Assembly: GCF_014779555.2 (NCBI RefSeq)
Contig: NZ_CP094357.1
Location: 4,464,001-4,528,000, forward strand
DNA from: Lysobacter capsici
GTDB lineage: Bacteria; Pseudomonadota; Gammaproteobacteria; Xanthomonadales; Xanthomonadaceae
Direction of reading: 5' to 3'
DNA length: 64,000 bases
The notes under the pieces were generated by a model. It did no database searches. It had not been told where the DNA came from and saw only the letters and a list, made by a program, of their open reading frames with translations. The position numbers were made by a program, and so were the translations under genes. Within the stretch, counting starts at the first letter, position 1; every line of letters begins with the position of its first letter. Shown piece after piece: positions 18,203-32,363 of this stretch.

Positions 18203-18556
18203 GGTGAGGCTCCTTGACTGAGGGGCGCCGCACACGACGCAGTGCGGATTGCGCGATCGATGCCGCCGCGATGCCGCGTGCGGTACGCCATACACGCCGG
18301 ATCCAGGATCCCGGAATCCGACGCCGCGTCGCCGGCCGATCGCCTGCCCTGGGCGATGTCGACGCTCGCGATTCCAGGCTAGAGGGCATCGCGCCGATCC
18401 CGGCCACGCCCTGCTTTCGCGGCATCCACATGCGGGTGATCGCCGTCATGCAAATCGGCGAATCAGACGAGTCCGAATCGGCTTGCGCTGCATTCGCTGT
18501 GCACGCGTCGGCGCGCAAGCCGCCGATCGATCGCGATGCCGCGCCCGGCATCGGCA

Positions 18557-18583
18557 TAAAAAAACCCCGGCCGGAGCCGGGGT
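18557..18583 (-). terminator. Rho-independent terminator of the M28-P aminopeptidase gene
   Basis: On the minus strand a CCCCGGC/GCCGGGG stem with a four-base loop is followed by a run of eight T. It lies about 70 bp after the stop codon at 18652. The remaining part of 18203-18651 holds no gene. Confidence 0.85.
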
Positions 18584-18651
18584 CGCAGAGTCTTAATCGG
18601 TGTGGCCGTGCGGCGAACCGATGCGTAGCCGCATCGATTCGCCGCCGTCGA

Positions 18652-20328
18652 TCAGAACGTGATGCTCCAGGTGTCGATGCGGCCGACGTCGCCGCCGGCG
18701 TTGTCGTTGACCCGCAGCTTCCACGCGCCGTTGAGCGTTTCGCTGGACAGATTGAAGGTGAAGGTGCCGGTCACGTTGTCGGCGCTGCCGCCGGTGCGGT
18801 TGTGGATGTTGTAGAGCGAGCCATCCGGCGCGACCAGGTCGACTTTGATGTCCTGCTTGTAGGTATGCAGGATGTTGACCGACACCGAGGCGTTGGTCGG
18901 CGCGTTGCCGGTGCGGCCCGACACGTTGATCGTGCTTTCGACCGTGGCGTTGTCGGTGATCGCGACGTCGGTGCCGTTGGTGTAGGTCTGCACGCCGGGG
19001 CCCGGGCCCGGACCGGTGCCGGCGGTCTTGCCGAGCTCGCCGAGGAAGGCCAGGCCGAGCTTCGCGAACGGCACGCTGTTGGCCGCCGAGTTGCTCATGT
19101 TGGCCATCGTGTCGTTGGGCGTGTGGATGTACGGCGAGTAGCCGCCGTTGGCGGTGCCGCCCTCGAAATAGATCGCCGCCGGGAAGCCCGCCGCGGTCCA
19201 CGAGGCGTGATCCGAACAGCCGTAGCCGCAGGTGTAGCTGCCGACGGTGCCGCCGAGGTAGGTGCTGTACAGATCGCGCAGGAACTGCTGCAGGCTGGAG
19301 TTGGAGAAATCGCTGACCAGCCGCACCGCCGGCGCGCCGCTGACGCGGTAGTTGGTCATGTCCAGTTGCAGCACGCCGACCACGTTGACGCCGCGGGTCT
19401 GGAAATCGGTGGCGATCGCCTTGGATCCGCGCAGGCCGACTTCCTCGGCCGCGTAGCCCATGAACTTGATCGTGCGCTTGGGCTTGTAGCCGCTGGCCAT
19501 GGCCACGCGCAGCACTTCGGTCAGGGTGGCGATGCCCGAGGCGTCGTCGTCGGCGCCCGGCGCGTTCATCGCATCGCCGCTGCCGCTGCTGGAGATCGAG
19601 TCCAGATGCGCGCCGAGCACGACCACTTCGTTCGGCAGTTCGCTGCCCTGGATGGTCAGGATCGCCGAAGGCTGGGTCGAGCAATTGGTGCAACCGGTGT
19701 ACAGCTCGGCGGTGACGTCGCTGCGGCCGTTGGCCAGGCCGAGCCAGGTGTCCTTGATCCAGGTCGCCGAAGTGCGGCCGTGGGTCGAGGCGTAGTAGCG
19801 GTTCGGGTACGAGGTCGACAAGTGATTGATGGTGCCGCGGATATTGGCTTCGGCGACCTGGCTCAGCCACGGCGTCACCGTGGCCTGGTTGTCGATGGTG
19901 TAGGTCGCGAACTGGGCGTTGATCGCCTGCACGCTGCGATCGTTCTTGACGAAGGTTTCGGCCTCTTCGCGCGAATCGAACGCGACGAAGCCGCCGCAGC
20001 GCTGTTCCTTCTCGTGCACGTGGCGGGCGATATCGACCAGCTGATGGGTCTGCAGTTCGGAAATCACCAGCTTGGCGCCGGCCGGATTGCTCAGGCCGAC
20101 CGAGCTGTTCGTCAGCGTCTTGACCCCGGCGTCGAAGGTGGCGCGCGAGGTCACGATGTAGACCGGCTTGAACGGGTCGTCGGTGGCATCGGCCGGACGC
20201 ACGTGATCGTGCGCGTGGTCCTGCGCGAACGCCGGCGCGGTGGCGGCGGCGAGCGCGAGGGCGAGCAGGGTCGGAACGAACATCGTCCGCAGGGATGAAG
20301 CGGGCACGGTGGCAAGTTGCTGATTCAC
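18652..20328 (-). CDS. Secreted M28-family aminopeptidase with C-terminal P domain
   Basis: A 558-residue paralogue of the gene at 16889. The start used is a GTG with AGGAG upstream; an ATG at 20283 would shorten the N-terminus by 15 residues and still leave a signal peptide (TLLALALAAATAPAFAQ). All zinc ligands are present: H241, D260, E295/E296, D323 and H402. After the aminopeptidase domain a Gly-Pro linker (TGPGPGPG) leads into a proprotein-convertase P domain at residues about 447-558: [15 protein letters not shown], then [19 protein letters not shown], ending RIDTWSITF. Related aminopeptidases are made with removable C-terminal extensions. It has its own terminator and a CRP-like site upstream. 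Confidence 0.93.
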   Translation of the reverse strand: MNQQLATVPASSLRTMFVPTLLALALAAATAPAFAQDHAHDHVRPADATDDPFKPVYIVTSRATFDAGVKTLTNSSVGLSNPAGAKLVISELQTHQLVDIARHVHEKEQRCGGFVAFDSREEAETFVKNDRSVQAINAQFATYTIDNQATVTPWLSQVAEANIRGTINHLSTSYPNRYYASTHGRTSATWIKDTWLGLANGRSDVTAELYTGCTNCSTQPSAILTIQGSELPNEVVVLGAHLDSISSSGSGDAMNAPGADDDASGIATLTEVLRVAMASGYKPKRTIKFMGYAAEEVGLRGSKAIATDFQTRGVNVVGVLQLDMTNYRVSGAPAVRLVSDFSNSSLQQFLRDLYSTYLGGTVGSYTCGYGCSDHASWTAAGFPAAIYFEGGTANGGYSPYIHTPNDTMANMSNSAANSVPFAKLGLAFLGELGKTAGTGPGPGPGVQTYTNGTDVAITDNATVESTINVSGRTGNAPTNASVSVNILHTYKQDIKVDLVAPDGSLYNIHNRTGGSADNVTGTFTFNLSSETLNGAWKLRVNDNAGGDVGRIDTWSITF

Positions 20329-20560
20329 GGAAAGCGCTCCTGGTTCGACGTCGCCGGCGCGATGATTTCGGCATCGGCGCGGGGACGCGGATGGACTGGG
20401 ATGACGGCCGCGCGTGGCGCGGTCGTCGCGAGGGGTTTGCTGCGCGTGAAAGCGGCGCCGAACCGTGCGGGGGAAAGGTTCCGATACGCCCGGGTTTCGA
20501 CCCTAAGCGGGTATGCATCGCGCGAACAAGCCGCAATCGGTTCGAGCGCACATTCGCGTT

Positions 20561-20576
20561 CGTGACCTCAGTCATG
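20561..20576. promoter_or_regulatory. CRP/Clp-like palindrome upstream of the M28-P gene
   Basis: CGTGA-CCTCAG-TCATG resembles the CRP/Clp consensus TGTGA-N6-TCACA and lies about 233-248 bp before the GTG at 20328. The same half-sites (CGTGA-N6-TCATG) occur upstream of the metzincin gene at 32171. Found by eye only. Confidence 0.28.
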
Positions 20577-20944
20577 CAACCGTGCAGTAAACGCTTACGG
20601 TGCGGATGCGGATGGTCTAGGCCGGGGCTAGGCGCGAGAAATCCGCGGAATTTTCGGGGTTTCGCCGAAGGAAACAATGCGCCCGGACGGGGCACTTCGC
20701 GCGCTGCGTTCGAGTGGCCGCTGGAATCGTTGCATCACATTTTTAGTGAGCTGTCGCCATGAGTGCATGTAGAAAAGTCGCGTTCGCGATTCGATGGATG
20801 GCGCGAATGGGGTTCGCTTACCGTTCGCTGGCGCTGCCCTGCCCGGTCGCTTGGCTTTGGCTTCGCTCTGGTTTTTGGCTTTGCTGGGCTCAGCTTGGCT
20901 CGACTTGGAGTGGCATCAGCCTGACTTTGATTTGAAGCTGCGCT

Positions 20945-21028
20945 TTGCCCTTGCCCTTGCCCTTGCCTTTGCCCTTGCCTTTGCCTTTGCCCTTGCCTTT
21001 GCCCTTGCCTTTGCCTTTGCCTTTGCCT
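20945..21028. repeat. Hexanucleotide low-complexity tract CTTTGC/CCTTGC
   Basis: About fourteen tandem six-base units of CCTTGC and CTTTGC. The plus strand stays open through them and would encode an Ala-Leu/Ala-Phe run within a possible 136-residue protein at 20794-21204. That frame has no ribosome site and runs into an inverted repeat, so I do not call a gene. Confidence 0.8.
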
Positions 21029-21064
21029 ATGACTTTGGCTTGAGCCTGAAGCCGAGGCTACCCA

Positions 21065-21655
21065 CAAGCGCTGCGAAGCCACGGACTCGCGTTAGCAACA
21101 GCACACCCGAAGGGCGGCGTGCAGGATGCACGCCGTGCGCCACCGGGACATGGATGTCCCGTGTGGCGCATGCCCGCGAAAGCACCGCACTTGCGGGCCC
21201 TTGATTCAAAGAAAAGCGTTTTTCTTTGGTTACCTTTCTTTTGTCGCTTTTGACAAAAGAAAGTAACTCGGCCGCTTGCGGACGAAAGCTGTTGATCCTG
21301 CCTTTGGCTTCACAAGCTCTAGAGCTCCAAATCTTCAAAGCTTCAAAGCTTTGAAGCTTTGAAGCTTTGAAGCCTTTAAAGCCTTTAAAGCTGCAAGCAG
21401 GATCAAAAGCTTCCGCCGCTGAAGCGGCGGGTCACTTTCTTTTGTCTAAAGCGACAAAAGTCCGCCTGGATTCCCTTCGGTCAAAAGGTAACCAAAGAAA
21501 AATGCTTTTCTTTGAATCAAGAGCCCGCGCGATCGGAGCTGACGCAGGCATGCGCCACACGAGACATCCTGTCTCGGTGGCGCACGGCGCACATCCATGT
21601 GCGCCGCCCTACGGGTGTCCTGTTGCTAACGCGAGTTACAGGCCTCGCAGCGCTG
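21065..21655. repeat. Long imperfect inverted repeat, arms of about 200 bp
   Basis: The arm at about 21065-21270 contains GCGTTAGCAACAGCACACCC, a GTGCGCCACCGGGACAT block, TTGATTCAAAGAAAAGC, GGTTACCTTTC and TTTTGTCGC. It is met in reverse complement at about 21420-21650. The spacer (about 21271-21419) carries GCTTTGAA palindromes. It looks like a composite genome-wide repeat or a remnant of a non-autonomous element. The transcript would fold into a long hairpin. No transposase is present. Confidence 0.75.
21334..21395. repeat. Tandem AAGCTTTGAA palindromic units
   Basis: Seven or so overlapping copies of CTTCAAAG / CTTTGAAG / CCTTTAAAG, self-complementary, inside the spacer of the long inverted repeat. 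AT-rich compared with its surroundings. Confidence 0.75.
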
Positions 21656-21698
21656 GATGGACTGCGCGGCTTCAAGCGGAACGGCATGGCCTACCTGT

Positions 21699-21992
21699 AG
21701 GAGCGGCGCAAGCCGCGACCACGAAAACGCAACTACTGCGCAGGTCTCGACGTGTTCGAAATGTCGCGGTCGCGACTCGCGTCGCTCCTACAGCGACTTC
21801 GATCCAAAGGCCTCGCAGCGCTGAAAATGAAAATGAACCCGATCTCGGATGAAAGCCCCATGGCCTAACTGTAGGAGCGGCATCCTACTGAATTTCCTTC
21901 GGTCACAAGCCCCAACCGCGAAAACACAACTACGGCGCAGGTCTCGACGTGTTCGAAATGTCGCGGTCGCGACTCACGTCGCTCCTACAGGG
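21699..21992. repeat. GTAGGAGCGGCG-type repeats downstream of the carboxypeptidase gene
   Basis: Elements at about 21699, 21764, 21870 and 21960 in alternating orientation. A block CGCAGGTCTCGACGTGTTCG is repeated at about 21741 and 21936. Nothing else is seen in the 1.78-kb gap 20329-22111 beyond the repeats listed here. Confidence 0.75.
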
Positions 21993-22111
21993 GCTGCGAT
22001 GTAGCCACGCCCCCATCGCGGACACCTTCAAGGCATCGCCCCTCACACCGACAAGCCCGGGCACAGCGACACCTCGCCGCACCCGGGCCGCTCCAGATCA
22101 TCCGTACCGGA

Positions 22112-24400
22112 TCAGAACGTCAGACTCCACGTATCGATGCGGCCGGTATCGCCGGTCGCATTGTCGTTGACGCGCAACTTCCAGGTGCCGTTGAGCGGCT
22201 CGCTCGACAGGTTCTTGTTGAAGGTGCCGATCACGTTGTCAGCGCTGCCGCCGGTGCGGTTGTGGATGTTGTAGACCGTGCCGTCCGGCGCCACCAGGTC
22301 GACTTTGATGTCGCTCTTGTAGGTGTGATAGATCGCCACCTCCACCGGCGTGCTCGCGCCCCCATTGCCGGTGCGGCCCGACACCACGATCGAGCTCTCG
22401 ACGGTGGCGTTGTCGGTGATCGCGACATCGGTGCCGTTGCTGTAGGTCTGGGTGCCGCCCGGGCCCGCGCTCACGGTGACCGAGGCGGTCTTGGTGTTGG
22501 TGGCGCCGTCGTCGTCGGTGACGGTCAGGCTGACGCTGTAGGTGCCCGCCGCGCTGTAGGTCTTCGACGGATTGGTCGCGGTGGACGTGGTGCCGTCGCC
22601 GAAGTTCCAGCTGCGCGAGGCGATGCTGCCGTCGCTGTCGCTGGAGGTGTCGGTGAAATTCACAGTCAGCGCGCTCGCCGACGAGGTGAAGTTCGCCACC
22701 GGCGGATTGTTGACCGGGCCGGTGCCGCCGACGGTGAAGCGCACCGCGTTCGGCGTGCCCGGCTTGCCGGCCGCGTCGGTGCCCTGCACGTACACGGTGT
22801 GCACGCCCTGGCTCAGGCCAGTCGTCGAGATGCTGCCGGTGACGTTTTCGTTGCTGCTGTTGAAGCTGCCGTCGCTGGCGCTCAACGCGATCGGCGTCGC
22901 TCCGCTCGCCCACGGCGGCGCATCCAGATACGCGCGCGCCGACGCGATGTTCTGCACCGGTTCGCTGCCGTTGCTCTGGTTGAACAGGCTGTCGTTGATG
23001 TTCGCGGTGATGGTCACCGGCGTGCCCGCGGGCACGGTGGGCGACGAGACGTTGACCACGGTGGTGTCCGGACCGCTGGGCAATGTGTAAGGCGCCCACA
23101 GGCTGCGCGCGACGTAACGCAGGGTCTTGAGGTTGTTCGGCAGCGTGGTACCGGTGAAGCTGCTGCAGCTTTCGAAGAAGCTGCCGCCGAGTTCGATCGT
23201 ATAGCCAGGCACGCCGAGCAGACCGTACATGGTGTCGTCGGTGGTGCCGTCGGTGGCGTACAACTCATCGGACTGCTGCGGGTAATAGCCGTTGAAGTAC
23301 GCCATGCGCCGGCCGAGGGTGCGCAACCCGCTCATGTTCGGCGCGGGATTGCTGGTGTCGCCCCACGACCACAGCACCAGGTCGGCGGCGCTGTGGATGT
23401 CGATGAACACGCCCTGGGTGTCGTCGGGCGCGGCGGTGTTGACGTCGTCGGGACGACGGTCGACGAAGATGCCGCCGGTATACACGCCGTTGCTGCCGCG
23501 GGTGCCGGCGACCAGACGCATCAGGTTCTGGGTTTCCGGATCCGAGGCCGCGGTCGGGCCGCGGTAGGTTTCCGCACACTGGTTGCCGCTGGAGCCACCG
23601 GCCGCGGTGTTCCAGTGATACGGGAAATTGCGGTTGAGGTCGGTGCCGTAGCTGCTCGCGCTGCAGCTGCCGCCGTTGCTGTTGTTGACGTTCTTGCGCC
23701 ACGACGCGCCGGCTTCGGCCTTCTTGCGGCCGTCGGGATTGGCCTGCAGCACCAGCTGGAAGGCGAAGTTGTCGAGCAGCCAGGTCGCTTCCGGATCGGT
23801 GCCGTAGCCGTTGACCAGGCCTTCGGCGAAACGGGTGACCAGTTCGGCCGGCGCGTACTCGCGCGCGTGGATCGAACCGAACAACACCAAGGTCGGCTTG
23901 TTCGGCAAGGCCGCGTCGGTGGCGGTGTTGCTCAGGCGCAGCACGCGCATGTCGTAACCGGTGCCGGGGTTCTGGGTCTTCTGCCAGGTCGGGCCGATAT
24001 TGGTGATGCGGGCAAGATTCGGCTTGCTCGCGACCAAGTTATCCATCGTCGTATAGGTTTCCTCGACGGTCCGGAAGCATGCGAAACCCGGAATGCTCTT
24101 GACCCCGTTGAGCGAGCCCTGCAGCGCGGTCTGCAGACGCTGCAGTCGCGCGGTGGCCTCCTGATCGACTTGATACTTGAAGCCCGCCTTGGTCAGCGCG
24201 GTGAGATCCTCGGGCATCGCCTCGACCTTCACCGTCCTGGCGTTGCGGTCGACATTCAAATGCTGGAAGCGCGAGGCGATGCGTTGCAGTTGCGCCGGGT
24301 TGTCGTACTGGGCGGTGACGAATACCGGCAGATCATCGGCGGCCGCGGCGCTGGCGGACAAAGCCAGCAGCAGCGGCAACGCGGCAGGTTGGAAGCGCAT
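22112..24400 (-). CDS. Secreted M14 zinc carboxypeptidase with Ig-like, PKD and P domains
   Basis: A 762-residue exported carboxypeptidase. The start at 24400 has GGAGAG seven bases upstream and begins the signal MRFQPAALPLLLALSASAAAA; an ATG five codons earlier is less likely. A propeptide leads to an M14 domain: zinc ligands H178 and E181 in GSIHAREYAPAEL, H336 in FIDIHSAAD, substrate-binding NPDGR and DLNRNFP, and catalytic E403 in GYTIELGG. It is followed by an Ig-like domain (about 450-560), a PKD domain (about 565-650, [19 protein letters not shown]) and a P domain ending RIDTWSLTF. Expected role: release of C-terminal residues from peptides made by the neighbouring endopeptidases. Confidence 0.94.
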   Translation of the reverse strand: MRFQPAALPLLLALSASAAAADDLPVFVTAQYDNPAQLQRIASRFQHLNVDRNARTVKVEAMPEDLTALTKAGFKYQVDQEATARLQRLQTALQGSLNGVKSIPGFACFRTVEETYTTMDNLVASKPNLARITNIGPTWQKTQNPGTGYDMRVLRLSNTATDAALPNKPTLVLFGSIHAREYAPAELVTRFAEGLVNGYGTDPEATWLLDNFAFQLVLQANPDGRKKAEAGASWRKNVNNSNGGSCSASSYGTDLNRNFPYHWNTAAGGSSGNQCAETYRGPTAASDPETQNLMRLVAGTRGSNGVYTGGIFVDRRPDDVNTAAPDDTQGVFIDIHSAADLVLWSWGDTSNPAPNMSGLRTLGRRMAYFNGYYPQQSDELYATDGTTDDTMYGLLGVPGYTIELGGSFFESCSSFTGTTLPNNLKTLRYVARSLWAPYTLPSGPDTTVVNVSSPTVPAGTPVTITANINDSLFNQSNGSEPVQNIASARAYLDAPPWASGATPIALSASDGSFNSSNENVTGSISTTGLSQGVHTVYVQGTDAAGKPGTPNAVRFTVGGTGPVNNPPVANFTSSASALTVNFTDTSSDSDGSIASRSWNFGDGTTSTATNPSKTYSAAGTYSVSLTVTDDDGATNTKTASVTVSAGPGGTQTYSNGTDVAITDNATVESSIVVSGRTGNGGASTPVEVAIYHTYKSDIKVDLVAPDGTVYNIHNRTGGSADNVIGTFNKNLSSEPLNGTWKLRVNDNATGDTGRIDTWSLTF

Positions 24401-24706
24401 TGGGAAACTCTCCATGGATCATGGGCGGTGGGCAGGCGCGGGGCGTGCTGCAGGCCATGCTGCGGAGCGGACCGAATCGCTGACAAGCGCCGCTCGGCGC
24501 ATGGACGGCGTGCTTTCGTGATGCATACAACAGAACGAGTTAGTGGCGACTGGCGCAGAAATACATCACCACTTGCGTCGCACTGACACGATGCGAATCG
24601 CGATCGCGAAGTTGAGATGCGTCGCGCCGCGACGGCGCGTCCGCGCTTCGCGGGCGAGGCGATTGCCGCGCGGCGCGCAATCTGTCGACGGATCGAATGC
24701 GCCTGG

Positions 24707-24736
24707 AAAAACGCCGCGGCCCGAAGGCCGCGGCGT
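24707..24736 (-). terminator. Terminator of the protease I gene
   Basis: Perfect 11-bp stem (arms 24711-24721 and 24726-24736, CGAA/TTCG loop) followed on the minus strand by five T. It lies 23 bp after the stop codon at 24759. The rest of the gap 24401-24758 shows no gene. Confidence 0.85.
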
Positions 24737-24758
24737 CGTGTCGATCACATCGGTTCGA

Positions 24759-27540
<2,782 letters not shown>

Positions 27541-27566
27541 AGAACCCCGGCCGAAGCCGGGGGTTC
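27541..27566 (-). terminator. Hairpin after the second lysyl endopeptidase gene
   Basis: GAACCCCGGC / GCCGGGGGTTC stem with a CGAA loop, 32 bp after the stop codon at 27598. The T-run is weak (TCGTTTG), so termination may be less efficient than at the sister sites. Confidence 0.7.
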
Positions 27567-27597
27567 TGGCGCGACTACTTCGGATCCAATGACCGGA

Positions 27598-29964
<2,367 letters not shown>

Positions 29965-29978
29965 TCAAGGCGAGCCGA

Positions 29979-31961
29979 TCAGAACGTGATGCTCCAGGTA
30001 TCGATCTTGCCCACGTCGGCGGACGCGCGATCGGCCGCGCGCAGCTTCCAGGTGCCGTTGAGCGCTTCGCTCGACAGGTTCTTGCTGAAGCTGCCGCTGA
30101 CGTTGTCGGCGCTGCCGCCGGTGCGGTTGTGCAGGTTGTAGACCGAACCGTCCGGCGCGATCAGGTCGACGATCAGATCGCCCTTATACGGATGCACGAT
30201 GTTGACCGAGATCGAGGCGTTGCTCGGCGCGTTGCCGCTGCGGCCGGACACCACGATGCTGCTGCTCACGCCGGTGGCGTTGTTGTCCGGGATGTTGACG
30301 TCGGTACCGTTGGTGTAGGTCTGCACGCCGCTGGCGTTGACCGTGACCGAGGCGGTCTTGGTGTGGGTGGCGCCGCCGTTGTCGGTGACGGTCAAGGTGA
30401 CGGTGTAACTGCCGGCCGCGGCGTAGGTCTTGGACGGATTGGTCGCGGTCGAAGTGGTGCCGTCGCCGAAGTTCCAGCTGCGCGACGCGATGGTGCCGTC
30501 GCTGTCGGTCGAGCTGTCGGTGAAGTTCACCGTCAGGCCGCTGGCCGAGGAACTGAAGTTCGCCACCGGCGCGGTGTTGCCGCCGGGCGCGCCACGGAAC
30601 GCGGCGACCGCGGCCTTGGTCTGCACCAGCACGCGCTGGTTGTGGTTCTTGTCGGCGGTTCCCATCGGCACGCCGTTGTAGGTCACGTCCGGATTCGACC
30701 AGTAGTTCAGGCGGGTGCAGCCGCCGGTGCAGGCGTAGGCCATGATCGTGCGCCACTTGGTGCCGGTGGCGGGCTCATAGCGGTAACCGTGGCCATAGGC
30801 ATACGGCGTGTTGTTCGGATCGGCGGCCGGATCGTGACGCGCCGACAGCAGATGGCCGATTTCATGGGCGAAGCTGTAGTAACCGGTGGCGCAGTCGTAA
30901 TGCACGGTCGCGAACGCGGTCGCCGCGGTCGAACCGATCGAATGGGCCAGTCCGCAGTTGCCGGCGTCGTTGATGATCAGCACGCTGACGTCGGCCGCAT
31001 TCGCATCGCGGCTGGCGTGGATGTCGTCCATGTAGCCGTCGCTGGGATCGGCGAAGCGTTCTTCGTCGGTGAAGTGGCCGTCGCCGGCCGAGGTGTACTG
31101 CACGGTGCGGTAGTTCGCCAGTTCCAGCTGGATGCCGACGTTGGAATTGACGTAGCCCTGGTTGCTCTCGGCCACCGCCAGTTCGACCAGCGCCTGCATG
31201 TCGCCGCCGTAGGCGGTGACCGCTTCGTTGGTGGCCACGACCTGCACGCGGATGGTCGCGGTCGCGCCCGGGTCGATCGCGGCCGGCCCGATCGCGGCGC
31301 TGTTGACGCGCGCGCTGGCGGCATTGGCGTTGGCGACGCGGGACGCTTCGCGCATGTCGATCTGCGGCAGGTCCGAATCGCGATAGCCCAGCGGGTGATC
31401 GGGCGGCATCTTGCTTTCGTCGACTTCGATCACCGCGTGGCTGCCGTCGGCGAGCGGACGGATGCGATACAGCTGACCGTCGACGCGCACGTTGCCGGTG
31501 ACGCCATCGCCGCGGCGGACCAGGGCGACCGAGTTGAGTTCGTCGTGACGCACTTCGCGCGCGTCGGCGCTCGCGCGCTTGGCGTTCTCGCGCAGATGGC
31601 CGAGCCACACCGTGCTGCCGCGGCCGGTGTCGCGCGCGCTGTCGAGCACGGCGTTGACCCGATGCCCGCCGAGTTGCAGTTCGATCTCGCGGGTCTGCGC
31701 GCTGACCAGCGCGGCATTGGCGCGCTTGAGTTGCAGCGATGCGGTGGCCGGCGCGGCCGCCAGGCTTTGCGCGTGGCTCAGCGCCGAGGCTTGCGCGCTG
31801 GCCAGACCGGCGCGCGCCGTGGGCGCATCGCCGGTGAACAGCGGCTGCGCGGCGAACGCCGGCGCGGCGACCAGGCTGGAGACGAGCACGGCGCCGCGCA
31901 ACGCGGCGCAAAGCGTTGCCGTACCGCGCGCGGGCGCGCGGCGTGAGGACTTGCTGGACAT
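29979..31961 (-). CDS. Secreted metzincin-type metalloprotease with PKD and P domains
   Basis: A 660-residue exported zinc endopeptidase. Signal peptide to about residue 38 (GAVLVSSLVAAPAFAAQ), a long propeptide, then a reprolysin-like domain at about residues 235-455. The zinc site is HEIGHLLSARHD at 366-377, i.e. HExxHxxSxxHD: the glycine usual at the seventh position is serine. The Met-turn is WRTIMAYA (M407). Cys pairs surround it (NCGLAH, YDCATG, ACTGGCT). A PKD domain (about 463-550) and a P domain (about 552-660, IPDNNATGVSSSIVVSG, ending KIDTWSITF) follow. Its P domain is of the subtilase type, unlike those of its upstream neighbours. The ATG at 31961 follows a GGGGGTTAAA leader shared with several subtilase genes. 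Confidence 0.92.
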   Translation of the reverse strand: MSSKSSRRAPARGTATLCAALRGAVLVSSLVAAPAFAAQPLFTGDAPTARAGLASAQASALSHAQSLAAAPATASLQLKRANAALVSAQTREIELQLGGHRVNAVLDSARDTGRGSTVWLGHLRENAKRASADAREVRHDELNSVALVRRGDGVTGNVRVDGQLYRIRPLADGSHAVIEVDESKMPPDHPLGYRDSDLPQIDMREASRVANANAASARVNSAAIGPAAIDPGATATIRVQVVATNEAVTAYGGDMQALVELAVAESNQGYVNSNVGIQLELANYRTVQYTSAGDGHFTDEERFADPSDGYMDDIHASRDANAADVSVLIINDAGNCGLAHSIGSTAATAFATVHYDCATGYYSFAHEIGHLLSARHDPAADPNNTPYAYGHGYRYEPATGTKWRTIMAYACTGGCTRLNYWSNPDVTYNGVPMGTADKNHNQRVLVQTKAAVAAFRGAPGGNTAPVANFSSSASGLTVNFTDSSTDSDGTIASRSWNFGDGTTSTATNPSKTYAAAGSYTVTLTVTDNGGATHTKTASVTVNASGVQTYTNGTDVNIPDNNATGVSSSIVVSGRSGNAPSNASISVNIVHPYKGDLIVDLIAPDGSVYNLHNRTGGSADNVSGSFSKNLSSEALNGTWKLRAADRASADVGKIDTWSITF

Positions 31962-32170
31962 TGGTTTAACCCCCGATGGATGAAAGCCGCTTGCGCGGTC
32001 GAAGCGTCGGATTGCGGTGGTCGTAGCCGGAATTGAGCGACAGCGCGGTGGCAGGCGATCCCGCGTTTCCGGTCTGATGATGGGTCGAGTCGTCGGCTCG
32101 CCCATGTCATGACGCTAGCCGGTGGAGGAACGCGACGGCAACGGTATCGGCCGCGATTCAGGCGCGTCGT

Positions 32171-32186
32171 TCGTGATGTTTGTCAT
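32171..32186. promoter_or_regulatory. CRP/Clp-like palindrome upstream of the metzincin gene
   Basis: CGTGA-TGTTTG-TCATG, 210-225 bp before the ATG at 31961, with the same half-sites as the one upstream of the M28-P gene. It lies in an AT-richer stretch (32180-32260) that may contain the promoter. Found by eye only. Confidence 0.3.
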
Positions 32187-32271
32187 GCATCGTAAAATTG
32201 CTGCCTTAATTGGATTTTTTCGGCATGCATAAACACCTTTTTGGTGCCTCAACGCTACTGCGGCGCAACAG

Positions 32272-32298
32272 AAAAAACCCCGGCAATGCCGAGGTTTT
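32272..32298 (-). terminator. Terminator of the propeptide-like lipoprotein gene
   Basis: An AAAACCCCGGCA / TGCCGAGGTTTT stem with one mismatch, and a T-run on the minus strand. It lies 66 bp after the stop codon at 32364 and isolates this gene from the metzincin gene. Confidence 0.8.
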
Positions 32299-32363
32299 CG
32301 TTTGTCGTCCAGATGGGGCCGCGAGCGCGGTTCAAGCGCGCGATCGACGCATCGCGAGCGCAC

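Noticed and set aside
20794-21204. Possible 136-aa protein with Ala-Leu/Ala-Phe runs
   Set aside because: It is an open frame through a CTTTGC hexanucleotide repeat and one arm of the long inverted repeat; no ribosome site and no family resemblance.
21065-21655. Insertion sequence
   Set aside because: Opposed arms are present, but there is no transposase frame between them and no clear target-site duplication.
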